A stretch of 64,000 nt of DNA from Mycobacteroides franklinii (GCF_002013895.1 NZ_MAFQ01000016.1:1-64000), one strand, 5' to 3'. Counted from the stretch's first letter, positions 34,301 through 42,823 are shown. Translations and numbers: made by a program. Notes: generated from the sequence alone by a model not told the origin.

Positions 34301-34789
34301 CCCGTAGAAGAAGATCTGGGGGAGAAGCAGATACGCCAGCGCGGTGGTGAGTGGCGTGCTGACCTTGGGATCGCCACCGAGCATGAGCGCGGCCAACAAG
34401 GGCGCAGCCAGCACGGAGAGCACCGTCGTCACCAACAGCACGGTGGCGGCGATGGTCAGCAGCTTGCGGACGAATGCCTGGCCGCCGTCGGCGTCCTCGC
34501 GTTCCGCGCGGGTGAGTACCGGGATGAAGATAGCGGTGAAGGTGGCCTCAAGTACCAGCGCCGCAATGATGTTGGGCAGCTGGTTGGCCGTGGAGAACGC
34601 GCTCGCGGATGCGGCGCCGAGCGCCGCGGTGATCAACAGCAGCTTGATGAAGCCGGTGATCCGGCTGACCAGGGTGGCCACCGCCATCGAGCCGGAGTGG
34701 GCGACGACGGCGGCGTCGGACAGTTCCTCGATCGTGTCGTCGAACTCGGGATCGGGTAACGGATCCAGCGGCTTCCTCACGGCTGCCAC
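31355..34789 (-). CDS. murJ: MurJ (MviN) lipid II flippase fused to a pseudokinase and an extracellular domain, 1144 aa
   Basis: About residues 35-545 form the 14-helix MurJ fold (SRITGFIKLLLITAALG, LSRNAAAEDV...). A Pro/Ser-rich linker leads to a cytoplasmic kinase-like domain (about 640-860). This lacks a normal Gly-rich loop and the HRD/DFG motifs, so it is a pseudokinase. After an acidic linker there is one transmembrane helix (IFLIGLGVVGVLVISLCIAL). A discoidin-like extracytoplasmic domain follows (SLAIDGNASTSWTT). In M. tuberculosis phosphorylation of this pseudokinase recruits FhaA and tunes peptidoglycan synthesis. The GTG at 34789 overlaps the preceding gene by 13 bp. Confidence 0.95.
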   Translation of the reverse strand: MAAVRKPLDPLPDPEFDDTIEELSDAAVVAHSGSMAVATLVSRITGFIKLLLITAALGAASASAFSTANQLPNIIAALVLEATFTAIFIPVLTRAEREDADGGQAFVRKLLTIAATVLLVTTVLSVLAAPLLAALMLGGDPKVSTPLTTALAYLLLPQIFFYGLSSVFMAILNTRDVFGPPAWAPVWNNVVAILTLILYWLMPGELTLNPTRMSDPKLLVLGIGTTLGVVTQVLVLVPAIRRQHIPMRPLWGLDDRLKQFAGMAAAMVAYVTISDIGFVVVNRIAAGAADSGPIIYNQTWMILQLPYGVVGVTILTAIMPRLSRNAAAEDVPAVVGDMSLATRLTMTVLIPVVAVMTVCGPAMGPALFAYGNFSLASARYLGLSISLSSFTLIAYALVLLQLRVFYARQEAWTPTWIIIVITTVKIIASVIAPHLTDDPDLVAGYLGAANGLGFVAGAVCGYLLLRRSLGREAASLVGSDVARTVLLTLAASATAAAVGLGIDRGFGLDLLTQRGGGLGSILRLAILGIVMLMVTFAVMVAVKLPEALSVVSMLQRRLGGRLGVAAQDHASVIGNSPVPSLPYPDSGDRVGGSDAVDSTTANKPALGGSADTRKGRAVTDTPGSSTRPVPTRSPSTGLVPTSVMPGASIASGRYRLLTSHGGPDGLQFWQATDTELNRPVALTIIDGALFTSDQVQDILSNTLRLSKIGSPGLARVLDAVHEGSGGIVVAQWVRGGSLREVAETEPSAVGAARAVRSLAEAADAAFEAGTALSIDHPDRVRISIDGDAVLAFPATLSSASADEDVNGLGAALYALTTRRWPLAETGQPSGLAAANRAPDGRPVEARVIVPTVPAEISAVTSRALGDDPGSASDLLDGLESAIASVDHTTMLEPAAAAPTQALDVDRRQGFAGPRAAADDEDYDDLDDEDPEEAARHRKIFLIGLGVVGVLVISLCIALGVWVTRIFGDVGPLDKINIGIGLPTQSSSGETAKPGSPAKIVQATVFPPGPDADQPGKASLAIDGNASTSWTTDTYTQADPFPDLFKPGVGLLLDLQSASALSSVTIESHSVGTQVQIRSADSATPGSLSDTKEISATATLQPGKTTIPITSSSQVSHVLVWISKLGSTNGDHHAEIGEITVSTAS

Positions 34790-37092
34790 TGCGGGCCTCT
34801 TCCGGTCGTGGGTGGTTCATCGTCACGGTCCAGATCGGCGCGGTCGGGCTGACCGCGGAACCGATGCCATAGACGCCGACCGGTCAAGGCGAAGAGCACC
34901 GTGGCCGCGCTGATGGTGATGAAGAACAGCGGCTTGCCGTATGCATTGGAGTGCACGGACAGGCGCACCGGATCACCCAGGGGCAGCCCGTCGGGCGTGT
35001 GCAGCGTGACGTCCACCGCCATACGCTGCGACACGTTTACCTCCACGGGCACCTTCACCGGTAGGAATCCGGGTGGAATCTCTTGTACACCAACGTCTGT
35101 CGCGCTCATGCCGGCGGGTGTCTCGACCCGCAGGGTGACCCGGATCGGCACCGGGAGTTCGTTGCGCAGCACCAACGGTAGCGGGCTGTGTTCAGTGGCC
35201 ATGGTGTAGGAACCACCCGGATTGACGACGGTGACCGCATTGAATAGATCACCGACCGTGCGCCGGATGGCGGCCAGTCGTTCGCGTGCGGTGTCGTCCC
35301 GGGCATCCGCGGGGACGCTTTGGCTGACCGCGCGCAGGGTGTCTTGGCGCAGCGGATCGGTGTATTGGGCACCGGTGAGGCCGGTGCGGGCGTCCACCGT
35401 CAACGCCGCGGTGAGTCCCCACAGTCGGCGAACCTCATCACCCAGCCCTTGAGACACCCAGTCATCCACGGAATCTTGTGGATCCACGCCGAACGCGGAG
35501 TCCACCGGATTGGGCTGGGCACCGGCGCGCGCCTCGCCGATGACTGTCGGCAGCGGGCGCGGTATCGCAAGCCCAGCATGCAGAAGCGTGGATGTGGTCG
35601 ACAGGATCGCGCGGGCTTCGCCGTCGGACAGATCCCAGGTGGCATTCGGCAGCAGAATCGTTTGACGGGGGGTCTGCTGGGGCGTGAGTGCCTGCCAGGC
35701 CATCGCCCCGAGCGCGTCCTGCATGCGTGCGACCCGCGAATCATGTTGTAGTGCAAAGCGAAGTGATGGGGACACGTAATCGGGGGTGGTGGGTGTTCGG
35801 CCGACAGCGCTCAGTGCGGCTCCCACCGAGGGGTCGAAGGGTGCGGCCACCACGGTGGCGGATACCCGGCGCGGATTGAAATCGGGGGGTGTTTCCTGAA
35901 CCGACGGCAGGGGGGACACCGCGACGGTGGGGCCCTGTGCGGTGAGCAGGTTGATGCCCGCCGTCGAGAGGTGGCTGTCGCCGAGGAGGGTGGCGCCCCG
36001 CAGGCTGGCGATTCCCAGAATCTGGTCGAGCACATCGGCGGCGCCGGTGGTGGCTTGATGGGCCAGGCCGTCGTCGGCCATCTGGGCGACCGCGTCCAGA
36101 CTCGCCTGCGCGTAGGGCAGCGGGGTGACACAGGTGTGCTTGGCCATGGCACGCAGCCGGTCGAGCCACGCGGTGGCCAGTCCCTGCCCGGTGCCGGGAT
36201 GCACGGGGCCCGCGGGGTCGGCCGCGTTGTCGAGAACCTGGTAGTTCTGTGTCATCTCGTTGACGGTCACCAGCAGATCGGGGTCGACCGCCACGCAGAC
36301 CGTGCGTGCCAGATCGCCCTTGGGGTCGACGGCCGGCTCGGTGGCGAACTCGAGGGCACCCAGCAGCGCATCCAGCCGGCCGCCGGCAGAAAGTGAGCGT
36401 TCCAGCTGATCGTCGAGCAGCCGTACCGGGGCCGGCCCACCGGGCTGGCCGGGTGCCAGTCGCGGACGATCGGCCAGGGGCCATAGCAGCGTCAGACCCA
36501 CCGGGCGGGAGGTGTCGGGAGCGACCTCGGGTTCGGCGGCGGCACCACTGGGCGGTGGCACCCCGAGCACCGGGAGCAGGAAACGGGCGTCATCGAGCCG
36601 CGCGGCGGCACCGTAGTCCGGGGTGCCGTTGACGTTCACCAGGGCCGGATACACCCCGGGTGTGTCGATGTTCCAGTTCGGCCCGGCATCCCCGCGCAGC
36701 GGGAAGGCGAGGGTGAAGGGACGCTGCTGCCCCTGTTCCAGCGTGCCCGCAACGGTGACGAACTCCCCGACGGGCCGGTACTGGTCGTGGTGGCCATGCA
36801 GATTGGCGCGCAGATCGGAGCTGGCGGTCACGGCATCGGCCCGCTCCAGGCGCACCACGACATCGGTGACGGGACGGTCACCGACATTGGCCACCGTGCC
36901 GCGCACGGTCACCGTCGAGTCGACGGTGGTCACTGTTTGTGGATTGACCTCGTCGATGACGACCTTGAGGAACTGTCCGTCGTGGTAGGCCTGGGCGCGC
37001 GGTGCGGACCACGGCGCGATGAGCAGGACAAGCGCGAGGACGGCAAGTACTGCCGCCACACGCGTCGCGTTGCGATGCGTGGGTCGGGTCAT
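34777..37092 (-). CDS. Secreted/membrane-anchored DUF6049 protein (Rv3909-like), 771 aa
   Basis: A signal peptide (VAAVLAVLALVLLIAPW, cleavage near AQA) leads to a large extracytoplasmic region. It has beta-sandwich-like repeats near the start (VTVRGTVANVGDRPV) and near the end. One C-terminal transmembrane segment (ITISAATVLFALTG) leaves a short, charged cytoplasmic tail. It is held between mutT4 (4-bp overlap) and murJ (13-bp overlap) as in M. tuberculosis. This implies an envelope role tied to MurJ, but the function is unknown. Confidence 0.85.
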   Translation of the reverse strand: MTRPTHRNATRVAAVLAVLALVLLIAPWSAPRAQAYHDGQFLKVVIDEVNPQTVTTVDSTVTVRGTVANVGDRPVTDVVVRLERADAVTASSDLRANLHGHHDQYRPVGEFVTVAGTLEQGQQRPFTLAFPLRGDAGPNWNIDTPGVYPALVNVNGTPDYGAAARLDDARFLLPVLGVPPPSGAAAEPEVAPDTSRPVGLTLLWPLADRPRLAPGQPGGPAPVRLLDDQLERSLSAGGRLDALLGALEFATEPAVDPKGDLARTVCVAVDPDLLVTVNEMTQNYQVLDNAADPAGPVHPGTGQGLATAWLDRLRAMAKHTCVTPLPYAQASLDAVAQMADDGLAHQATTGAADVLDQILGIASLRGATLLGDSHLSTAGINLLTAQGPTVAVSPLPSVQETPPDFNPRRVSATVVAAPFDPSVGAALSAVGRTPTTPDYVSPSLRFALQHDSRVARMQDALGAMAWQALTPQQTPRQTILLPNATWDLSDGEARAILSTTSTLLHAGLAIPRPLPTVIGEARAGAQPNPVDSAFGVDPQDSVDDWVSQGLGDEVRRLWGLTAALTVDARTGLTGAQYTDPLRQDTLRAVSQSVPADARDDTARERLAAIRRTVGDLFNAVTVVNPGGSYTMATEHSPLPLVLRNELPVPIRVTLRVETPAGMSATDVGVQEIPPGFLPVKVPVEVNVSQRMAVDVTLHTPDGLPLGDPVRLSVHSNAYGKPLFFITISAATVLFALTGRRLWHRFRGQPDRADLDRDDEPPTTGRGPQWQP

Positions 37093-37895
37093 TGCTGCTG
37101 TCCGCGCCCGGATCGCCGGCCCGGTGTCCTACGCGTGCTGGAGTGCGTTTGAGGACGGCGTCGTGGCGTGGAGGGAGGCAATGGAGGTAGAGCGGTAGGT
37201 CCGCCTGCATGCAACTTGTCGATGAGGTCACCGGCCACTTCGGCCAGTCGTCGCTCGTCGGCGTAGGCCAGGCGGGTGGGCAGCTCATCGAGCGGAACCC
37301 AGGCGACCTCGGTGACTTCGACGTCGTCATCGGACAGTTCACCACCCAGCGAGCGCATCAGATAGTGGTGCACGGTCTTGTGCACGCGCCGGCCCTCGGT
37401 GACGAACCAGTAGTCGATGCTGCCGAGCGCGGCGAGCACGCTGCCGCGGATGCCGGTCTCCTCGGCCACCTCGCGGATGGCGGTCTGCTCGGCGGTTTCG
37501 CCCTGTTCGATATGACCCTTGGGGAGCGACCACAACATCCGGCCGCGCCGGTCGGTCCGCCCGATGAGGGCCGCTACCTGACCGTCCTTTGGTCCGTCGA
37601 TTCCGGCGATGACCAGGCCGCCGGCCGAGGTTTCGCGCACGGTACGCAGTGAGGCGCTCGCGGCGCGGCCCTTGACGTGCCCGCGGCCTTTTCCGGTGGG
37701 GCCGTTGGTCCCGTTTGTCGCATGGGGAGCCCCAGCGGCAGGGGAGGCCGCCGGAGTATTGGCGCCTTGCGCCCGGCCCTGTGCACGACCCTGCGATCGG
37801 TTGCGCCGACCGCGGCGCGACCCCCTGCCGCGCGCTGAGCCGTTGGGCTCGTCCGACGACCCACCCGTGCGGGAACCGCCGGAGGAGTCAGACAC
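37089..37895 (-). CDS. mutT4: NUDIX hydrolase MutT4-like, 268 aa
   Basis: The Nudix box is complete: GHIEQGETAEQTAIREVA then EETGI, matching Gx5Ex7REUxEExGU. An N-terminal extension of about 85 residues is basic, Gly-rich and disordered (RGRGSRRGRRNRSQGRAQGR), and the C-terminus is also basic. Together they suggest nucleic-acid contact. Nudix enzymes of this group hydrolyse nucleoside diphosphate derivatives. GTG 37895 is the start; the gene is divergent from pcnA by 62 bp and overlaps the next gene by ATGA. Confidence 0.9.
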   Translation of the reverse strand: MSDSSGGSRTGGSSDEPNGSARGRGSRRGRRNRSQGRAQGRAQGANTPAASPAAGAPHATNGTNGPTGKGRGHVKGRAASASLRTVRETSAGGLVIAGIDGPKDGQVAALIGRTDRRGRMLWSLPKGHIEQGETAEQTAIREVAEETGIRGSVLAALGSIDYWFVTEGRRVHKTVHHYLMRSLGGELSDDDVEVTEVAWVPLDELPTRLAYADERRLAEVAGDLIDKLHAGGPTALPPLPPSTPRRRPQTHSSTRRTPGRRSGRGQQQ

Positions 37896-37957
37896 CCATG
37901 TGATAGTAGTTCCCGCTACTGAGAGCCCTTGCGATACGCGCCGGTAGGCTGCCCGAC

Positions 37958-39397
37958 GTGCCCGAATCGATACCGACCGCCGAACTGTTGGTCACCGCTG
38001 TGGTGACCCTGAACCGGCACAAGAAGATGCTCGCGGAGTTGGGCGCCCTCTTCGATTCCGCGGGCTTCACCCTGTATCTGGTGGGCGGCAGTGTCCGCGA
38101 CGCCGTGCTGGGCAAGTTGGGCTCCGATCTGGATTTCACCACCGATGCGCACCCGGAACAGGTGCAGGAATTGGTGACTGGGTGGGCCGAGGCCATCTGG
38201 GACACCGGTATCGCGTTCGGCACCATCGGGGTGTCCCGCAAGGGGCAGCGGGTCGAGATCACCACCTTCCGCAGTGACAGCTATGACCAGCAGTCGCGTA
38301 ACCCCGAGGTGGTGTTCGGCGACAGCCTCGAGGGCGATCTGGTGCGCCGGGACTTCACCGTGAACGCGATGGCGGTCAAGATCGGTCCGGAGGGGCCCGG
38401 GGAGTTCTGTGACCCGCTGAACGGCCTGGAAGCGCTGCGCGCCGGGGTACTGGATACCCCGTCGGCTCCGGAGATCTCGTTCGGCGATGACCCGCTGCGC
38501 ATGCTGCGGGCAGCGCGTTTCGTTTCCCAGCTGGGCTTCACGGTGGCACCGCGGGTGCTCGAGGCGTTGCATGCGATGTCCGAGCAGCTGGGCCGCATCA
38601 CCGCCGAACGCGTGCAGGCCGAGCTGGACAAGTTGATCCTGGGTGCGCATCCGGTCGCCGGAATCGATCTGCTGGTGGACAGCGGACTGGGCGCGGTGGC
38701 GCTGCCCGAGGTCGGCGAGATGCAGCTGACCATCGACGAACATCACCAGCACAAGGATGTGTACCGGCACTCGCTGACGGTGCTGGAGCAGGCGGTGGAT
38801 CTCGAGGACGACGGCCCCGATCTGGTGTTGCGCTGGGCGGCCCTGCTGCACGACATCGGTAAGCCGGCCACCCGTCGACACGAGGATGGTGGCGGGGTGA
38901 GCTTCCACCACCACGAGGTCGTCGGAGCCAAGATGGTGCGCAAGCGGATGCGTGCCCTCAAGTACTCCAAGCAGATGGTCGAGGACGTATCGCAGCTGGT
39001 GTATCTGCATCTGCGATTTCATGGATATGGCGATGGGACGTGGACCGACTCGGCGGTGCGCCGGTACGTGACCGATGCCGGGCCGTTGTTGCCGCGGCTG
39101 CACAAGCTGGTGCGTGCGGACTGCACGACGCGCAACAAACGGCGAGCGGCGCGGCTGCAGGCCAACTATGACGGGCTCGAAGAGCGCATCGCGGAGCTGG
39201 CGGCCAAGGAGGATCTGGCCCGGGTGCGACCCGACCTCGACGGCAACGAGATCATGGAGTTGCTGGGCGTGCCGGCCGGGCCGATCGTGGGGCAGGCCTG
39301 GCGATTCTTGAAGGAACTCCGCGTGGAGCGGGGCCCGCTGGACCACGACGAAGCGATCGAGGCGCTGCGGGAATGGTGGGCGGGCCGCAACAGCTGA
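37958..39397 (+). CDS. pcnA: CCA tRNA nucleotidyltransferase, 479 aa
   Basis: This class II nucleotidyltransferase adds or repairs the tRNA 3' CCA end. The head domain has LVGGSVRDAVLG and the metal-binding SDLDFTTDA. RRDFTVNAMA and DPLRMLRAARF follow. An HD domain is fused (LLHDIGKPATRR, HHHEVVGAKM). GTG 37958 starts the gene. It is the M. tuberculosis Rv3907c orthologue in place and size and is convergent with the permease-like gene at 39409. Confidence 0.95.
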   Translation: MPESIPTAELLVTAVVTLNRHKKMLAELGALFDSAGFTLYLVGGSVRDAVLGKLGSDLDFTTDAHPEQVQELVTGWAEAIWDTGIAFGTIGVSRKGQRVEITTFRSDSYDQQSRNPEVVFGDSLEGDLVRRDFTVNAMAVKIGPEGPGEFCDPLNGLEALRAGVLDTPSAPEISFGDDPLRMLRAARFVSQLGFTVAPRVLEALHAMSEQLGRITAERVQAELDKLILGAHPVAGIDLLVDSGLGAVALPEVGEMQLTIDEHHQHKDVYRHSLTVLEQAVDLEDDGPDLVLRWAALLHDIGKPATRRHEDGGGVSFHHHEVVGAKMVRKRMRALKYSKQMVEDVSQLVYLHLRFHGYGDGTWTDSAVRRYVTDAGPLLPRLHKLVRADCTTRNKRRAARLQANYDGLEERIAELAAKEDLARVRPDLDGNEIMELLGVPAGPIVGQAWRFLKELRVERGPLDHDEAIEALREWWAGRNS

Positions 39398-39408
39398 GAC
39401 CGCCGGCG

Positions 39409-40176
39409 TCAGCCGAGCATGTCGTAGCCGAGCTTGCCCACCATCACCACGACGACCGCCAGCAGCACCACGCGGACAAAACCAGCCCCACGCCCGAGCG
39501 CCATATGCGCGCCCAGCTGGGCGCCGACGATGTTCGCGACGCCAAGGGCCAGGCCCAGCAGCCACAACACATGGCCCTGGGCGGCGAAGACGATGAGCGC
39601 CCCGACGTTGGTGCCCGAGTTGAGCACCTTGGCGGTGGCCGAGCTTTCCAGGAACGTCATCCCGGCGACGGCAGTCAACGTGATGATCATGAAGGTCCCC
39701 GTGCCCGGGCCCATGATGCCGTCGTAGAAGGCGATGACGACGGCGGCCACGGCGAGCGCGGTCAACGTGGTGGCCCTCGTGCGCGTGGAGCTGTGCTCGG
39801 CGGTGCCGAACCGGGGACGTGTCGCGACGAACACCCCCACCGCCACCAGCAGCACCAGCACCACCGGTTTGAAGACGGACACCGGTAGTCGCGAGGCGGT
39901 GTAGGCGCCGGCACTGGAGAAAGCCGCCGCGACGACGAAGGCTGCGGCCAGCGCACGCCAGTTCAGCGGTGTTCGGGGGAAGAGCCGAATGGCCGCCGAC
40001 GCAGTGCCGGACAGTGCGGTGAGTTTGTTGGTCCCCAACGCGGTGGCGGGCACCATCCCGGGAAACACGAGCATGAGCACCGGGATGAGGACGAGGCCGC
40101 CGCCGCCCACCACCGCGTCGACCCAGCCGGCGGCGGAGGCAGCGGCCAGCAGCAGGGTGAGGGTAGGGGCATCCAC
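39409..40176 (-). CDS. TSUP (TauE/SafE) family membrane transporter, 255 aa
   Basis: Seven to eight hydrophobic segments are present. The N-terminal AAGWVDAVVGGGGLVLIPVL and its repeat-related AFYDGIMGPGTGTFMII fit the duplicated TSUP motifs. The family exports or imports small sulfur or carbon anions. GTG 40176 starts it. It separates pcnA from the Rv3906c-like gene, a difference from M. tuberculosis, where these are adjacent. Confidence 0.88.
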   Translation of the reverse strand: MDAPTLTLLLAAASAAGWVDAVVGGGGLVLIPVLMLVFPGMVPATALGTNKLTALSGTASAAIRLFPRTPLNWRALAAAFVVAAAFSSAGAYTASRLPVSVFKPVVLVLLVAVGVFVATRPRFGTAEHSSTRTRATTLTALAVAAVVIAFYDGIMGPGTGTFMIITLTAVAGMTFLESSATAKVLNSGTNVGALIVFAAQGHVLWLLGLALGVANIVGAQLGAHMALGRGAGFVRVVLLAVVVVMVGKLGYDMLG

Positions 40177-40322
40177 GGGGTCAGAGATTACGGATGGAAC
40201 CGAATTGCCGCCGTGTGCCTCCTACAGACATGAACCGATCTCAGCGCACGTTCTGTCTGCGTGGTTATCCACATGCCCCAAGAAGGCGGAACTCCCGGGA
40301 TCGTCAGCGCCTCATATCGGGT

Positions 40323-40871
40323 ATGGACTACTGCTTCGGTACGGGGGACGGAGTCGTCACCGCATGGGATGCGCCACCCAACGTCGACCTGGACGGCGAT
40401 GGGGTGATGGACGCGGTGCGCCTCGACTTCGACGGTGACGGGCTGTTCGACGACATGATGTGGGATGCCGACGGCGACGGATCGGCGGATCACGCCGTCC
40501 TGGACGTCGACAACGACGGCAGGCCCGAGGCCTACTTCACCGATGATGGCCTGGGCACGTGGGCGTTTCACGTGGAACGAAGCGGATCGATCAGCTGGTT
40601 CGGTCTTGATGGCACCGAACACCCCGGCGGCACAGCCGATGTCGACGGGGACGGGAAGCCGGAGCAACTGTTGGATGCCGATGGCGATGGCCGTGCCGAA
40701 CGAGCTTTCAGCACAACCGATTCAGGTAACTCTGTGTACGTCGACACGACCGGCGACGGTCGTTGGGACGCCGTGCTCACCGATGTTGACGGCGACGGTG
40801 TCGCGGACGCAGGCCGACCGGTGGGATCGCCGCGGCTGTCAGCGGAGAATCCGGTCGAAGGCTCGCCCTAG
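40323..40871 (+). CDS. DxDGDG-repeat protein (Rv3906c-like), 182 aa
   Basis: About eight Asp-rich loops recur (LDGDGVMDA, FDGDGLFDD, ADGDGSADH, VDNDGRPEA, VDGDGKPEQ, ADGDGRAER, TTGDGRWDA, VDGDGVADA). They have the spacing of EF-hand or dockerin-type calcium loops. No signal peptide is visible. The pullulanase label used for relatives is not supported by any glycosidase motif here. ATG 40323 is chosen; ATG 40194 or 40230 would add a basic segment, and no start has a good Shine-Dalgarno. The gene carries a parS-like site and its 3' end overlaps the convergent acyltransferase by 33 bp. Confidence 0.75.
   Translation: MDYCFGTGDGVVTAWDAPPNVDLDGDGVMDAVRLDFDGDGLFDDMMWDADGDGSADHAVLDVDNDGRPEAYFTDDGLGTWAFHVERSGSISWFGLDGTEHPGGTADVDGDGKPEQLLDADGDGRAERAFSTTDSGNSVYVDTTGDGRWDAVLTDVDGDGVADAGRPVGSPRLSAENPVEGSP
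40564..40579. promoter_or_regulatory. Degenerate parS-like site
   Basis: CGTTTCACGTGGAACG differs from the parS core GTTTCACGTGAAAC at one position and from the full 16-mer at three. It is inside the DxDGDG-repeat gene (codons for FHVER), about 27 kb from oriC. It could be a weak ParB site. Confidence 0.5.
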
Positions 40872-42047
40872 CGCGGCCGTCCACCCGAGGGTGGGGTCGG
40901 ATTCGTCGGCCACCCAGGTGGGGTGATCGAGGCTGAGCCGTCCATCGCAGGTGGTGATGAAGAAGCTCGGGGGAAGTGTTGTGGCCCGCAACCGGATACG
41001 CCCGCCACGTACGGTGGCACGGAAGTCGTTCACGCGCAGCCCCTCCGGTAGATGCAGCGGAGGTATTCGGCCCCAGTTCGTGACCATGAGCGGGTTCTCG
41101 ATGGACGGCTGATGCAGCGGTGCCGGGCGCAGAAATGCTTGGTGCACACTGTGATCCGCGAGGCCACCGGCCAGAGAATCCAGTACCGCGCGGGCCAGAC
41201 GCGACGGGTCGTCATCGGGTGTGACGGCCAGAATCGCGGTATTGGCGCCTTGGATCACCGTTCCTTGCGCCGCGGTGATGGGTGCGCCGGTTCGTGTGCG
41301 CAGGTCCACCGATGACGTCAGGCCAAACGTGATCGGGTCCTGCGATTGTGAAAGTGCTTGAGCGGCCAGCAGGATCGCGGCACACACGACTCCGTGCACG
41401 GTGAGGCCCGCGGCGCGGGCGGCGTCGAACAAGCGCGTGGTCTGCTCGCGGCCGAGTCGGGTGCGCCCGTGCCGAACCACAACCGTCGCGTCGACCGTCG
41501 GCGCTGCTGGTGTCGCGGGGGGCGCGGGGGGCGCGCTGGGCGTGGATATGACGTACCCGCGCGCGGCGAGGAACTGCTCCAGTGACATCGCCAGGGGATG
41601 CGGGCGGGCGGTCCCGGCTGATCCCGTCTCGACCACGCGGGTGTAGAGCGAACACAGAACTTCCAGGTACGTCAGCCCGGCGCCCGCGTCGGCGATGCTG
41701 TGGTGGGTCAACAAGGTCAGGCGAAAGTCATTGCCGTCCTGGGCGGCATCGACGGCGCACACCGCGGTGGGGTCGACGATGGTGAAGCCAGACCGGGGTA
41801 GGGCGGTACACGCACCCAGCTGCAGCGCGGGCGGGTGGGGAAGGTGTGCAAGCACGTACCCGTGTCTGGCGGGCACGATCTGCGCGGACAGCACGGGGTA
41901 ACTCGTCAGCAGCGCTCGAAAAGCCGTTGTCAGAGCATCGGTATCGAGCACGCCGGTGCCGAAGACCGAGTACGCCACGGTGCTGCGATTGCCCGCGAAC
42001 AGCGCCTCCGAAGGATCGAGTGCACGGTCGAATGCCGCGAGGTTCAC
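40839..42047 (-). CDS. PapA-like acyltransferase (condensation-domain fold), 402 aa
   Basis: The active-site motif HHSIADAG (HHxxxD) lies near residue 130, and the C-terminal half has TNWGRIPPL and FFITTCDGRLSLDH. This is the layout of polyketide-associated Pap acyltransferases, which transfer acyl groups to alcohols of complex lipids. GTG 42047 overlaps the upstream stop (GTGA). The gene is third in a minus-strand operon with an Rv0037c-like exporter and an Rv0036c-like protein. The substrate is unknown. Confidence 0.8.
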   Translation of the reverse strand: MNLAAFDRALDPSEALFAGNRSTVAYSVFGTGVLDTDALTTAFRALLTSYPVLSAQIVPARHGYVLAHLPHPPALQLGACTALPRSGFTIVDPTAVCAVDAAQDGNDFRLTLLTHHSIADAGAGLTYLEVLCSLYTRVVETGSAGTARPHPLAMSLEQFLAARGYVISTPSAPPAPPATPAAPTVDATVVVRHGRTRLGREQTTRLFDAARAAGLTVHGVVCAAILLAAQALSQSQDPITFGLTSSVDLRTRTGAPITAAQGTVIQGANTAILAVTPDDDPSRLARAVLDSLAGGLADHSVHQAFLRPAPLHQPSIENPLMVTNWGRIPPLHLPEGLRVNDFRATVRGGRIRLRATTLPPSFFITTCDGRLSLDHPTWVADESDPTLGWTAALGRAFDRILR

Positions 42048-42823
42048 CCCCGGCCGGCGCCGGGCGGCCCGGCGAATGCCTGCGCGATGGACAGCCATTT
42101 CTCGGCGTCCTCGCCGGTGGCCCGCAGATCCAGTTCGGCGCGTGGGCGCCGTTGGGTCACCAGGTAGCAGAAGTCGAGCGCCGACCCGGTGACGCGTTGG
42201 GCGGCGTCTTCCGGCCCCCAGGTCCAGGTGCCGCCGCCGGGCCCGGTCAGCTCGACGCGGAACGGTTCGGCGGGAGGGGTCAGTGAATGCACCGTGTACG
42301 CATAGTTCCTAGTTCGAACACCCAGGTGCGCAATGGATTTCAGTCGTGCGCTGGGTGTGGGGACCACGCCGAGCGCGTCGGCGACGTCGAGTGCGTGGGC
42401 CCAGGTTTCCATCAAGCGGGCGGTGCCCATGGAGGCAGAGCTCATGGGCGGCCCGTACCAGGGGATCTTAACCCCGTCCGGTACGTCGCGCAGTGCCGCA
42501 TGCAGCTGATTGCGGGTATCGCGCCAACGGGTGAGTAGCTCGGCGGGCGGTATCTGCGCGGTCTCCTCGGCGGCCTTGTCCACAAACCCGAACGGGTCGG
42601 CCATCGCCTTGGGCAGCTCATTGGCGAAGCCCTCGGGATCGGTGACCGCCAGCAGCGACTGCGCGTCGGTCCAATGCAGATGGGCGATCTGGTGGGCGAT
42701 GGTCCAGCCCGCCGCGGGTGTGTCCCGGGCCCAGCCGTCGTCGGGCAGCGGTGCCACCAGGGCGTCGAGTCCATCGCTCTCGTCACGCAGGTCGTCGATG
42801 ACTGCGTCAGCGGTCGAGGTCAC
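42044..42823 (-). CDS. TIGR03084/maleylpyruvate isomerase-fold protein (Rv0036c-like), 259 aa
   Basis: The N-terminal DinB-like helical bundle (DLRDESDGLDALVAPLPDDGW and WTIAHQIAHLHWTD, shown in parts) carries His residues suited to metal binding. METWAHALDVADALG adds a further His. The C-terminal part is the actinobacterial wHTH-associated extension. Relatives use mycothiol or are annotated as isomerases; the reaction is not known. GTG 42823 overlaps the MFS gene by 17 bp. Confidence 0.82.
   Translation of the reverse strand: MTSTADAVIDDLRDESDGLDALVAPLPDDGWARDTPAAGWTIAHQIAHLHWTDAQSLLAVTDPEGFANELPKAMADPFGFVDKAAEETAQIPPAELLTRWRDTRNQLHAALRDVPDGVKIPWYGPPMSSASMGTARLMETWAHALDVADALGVVPTPSARLKSIAHLGVRTRNYAYTVHSLTPPAEPFRVELTGPGGGTWTWGPEDAAQRVTGSALDFCYLVTQRRPRAELDLRATGEDAEKWLSIAQAFAGPPGAGRG

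Noticed and set aside
37916..39565. A 549-codon open frame antisense to pcnA
   Set aside because: pcnA has clear catalytic motifs over the same bases; the antisense frame is His/Arg/Gly-rich without any motif, a typical high-GC shadow.
40323..40871. Pullulanase, the name given to relatives of this gene
   Set aside because: At 182 aa it has no glycoside hydrolase motif; only Asp-rich loops are visible.
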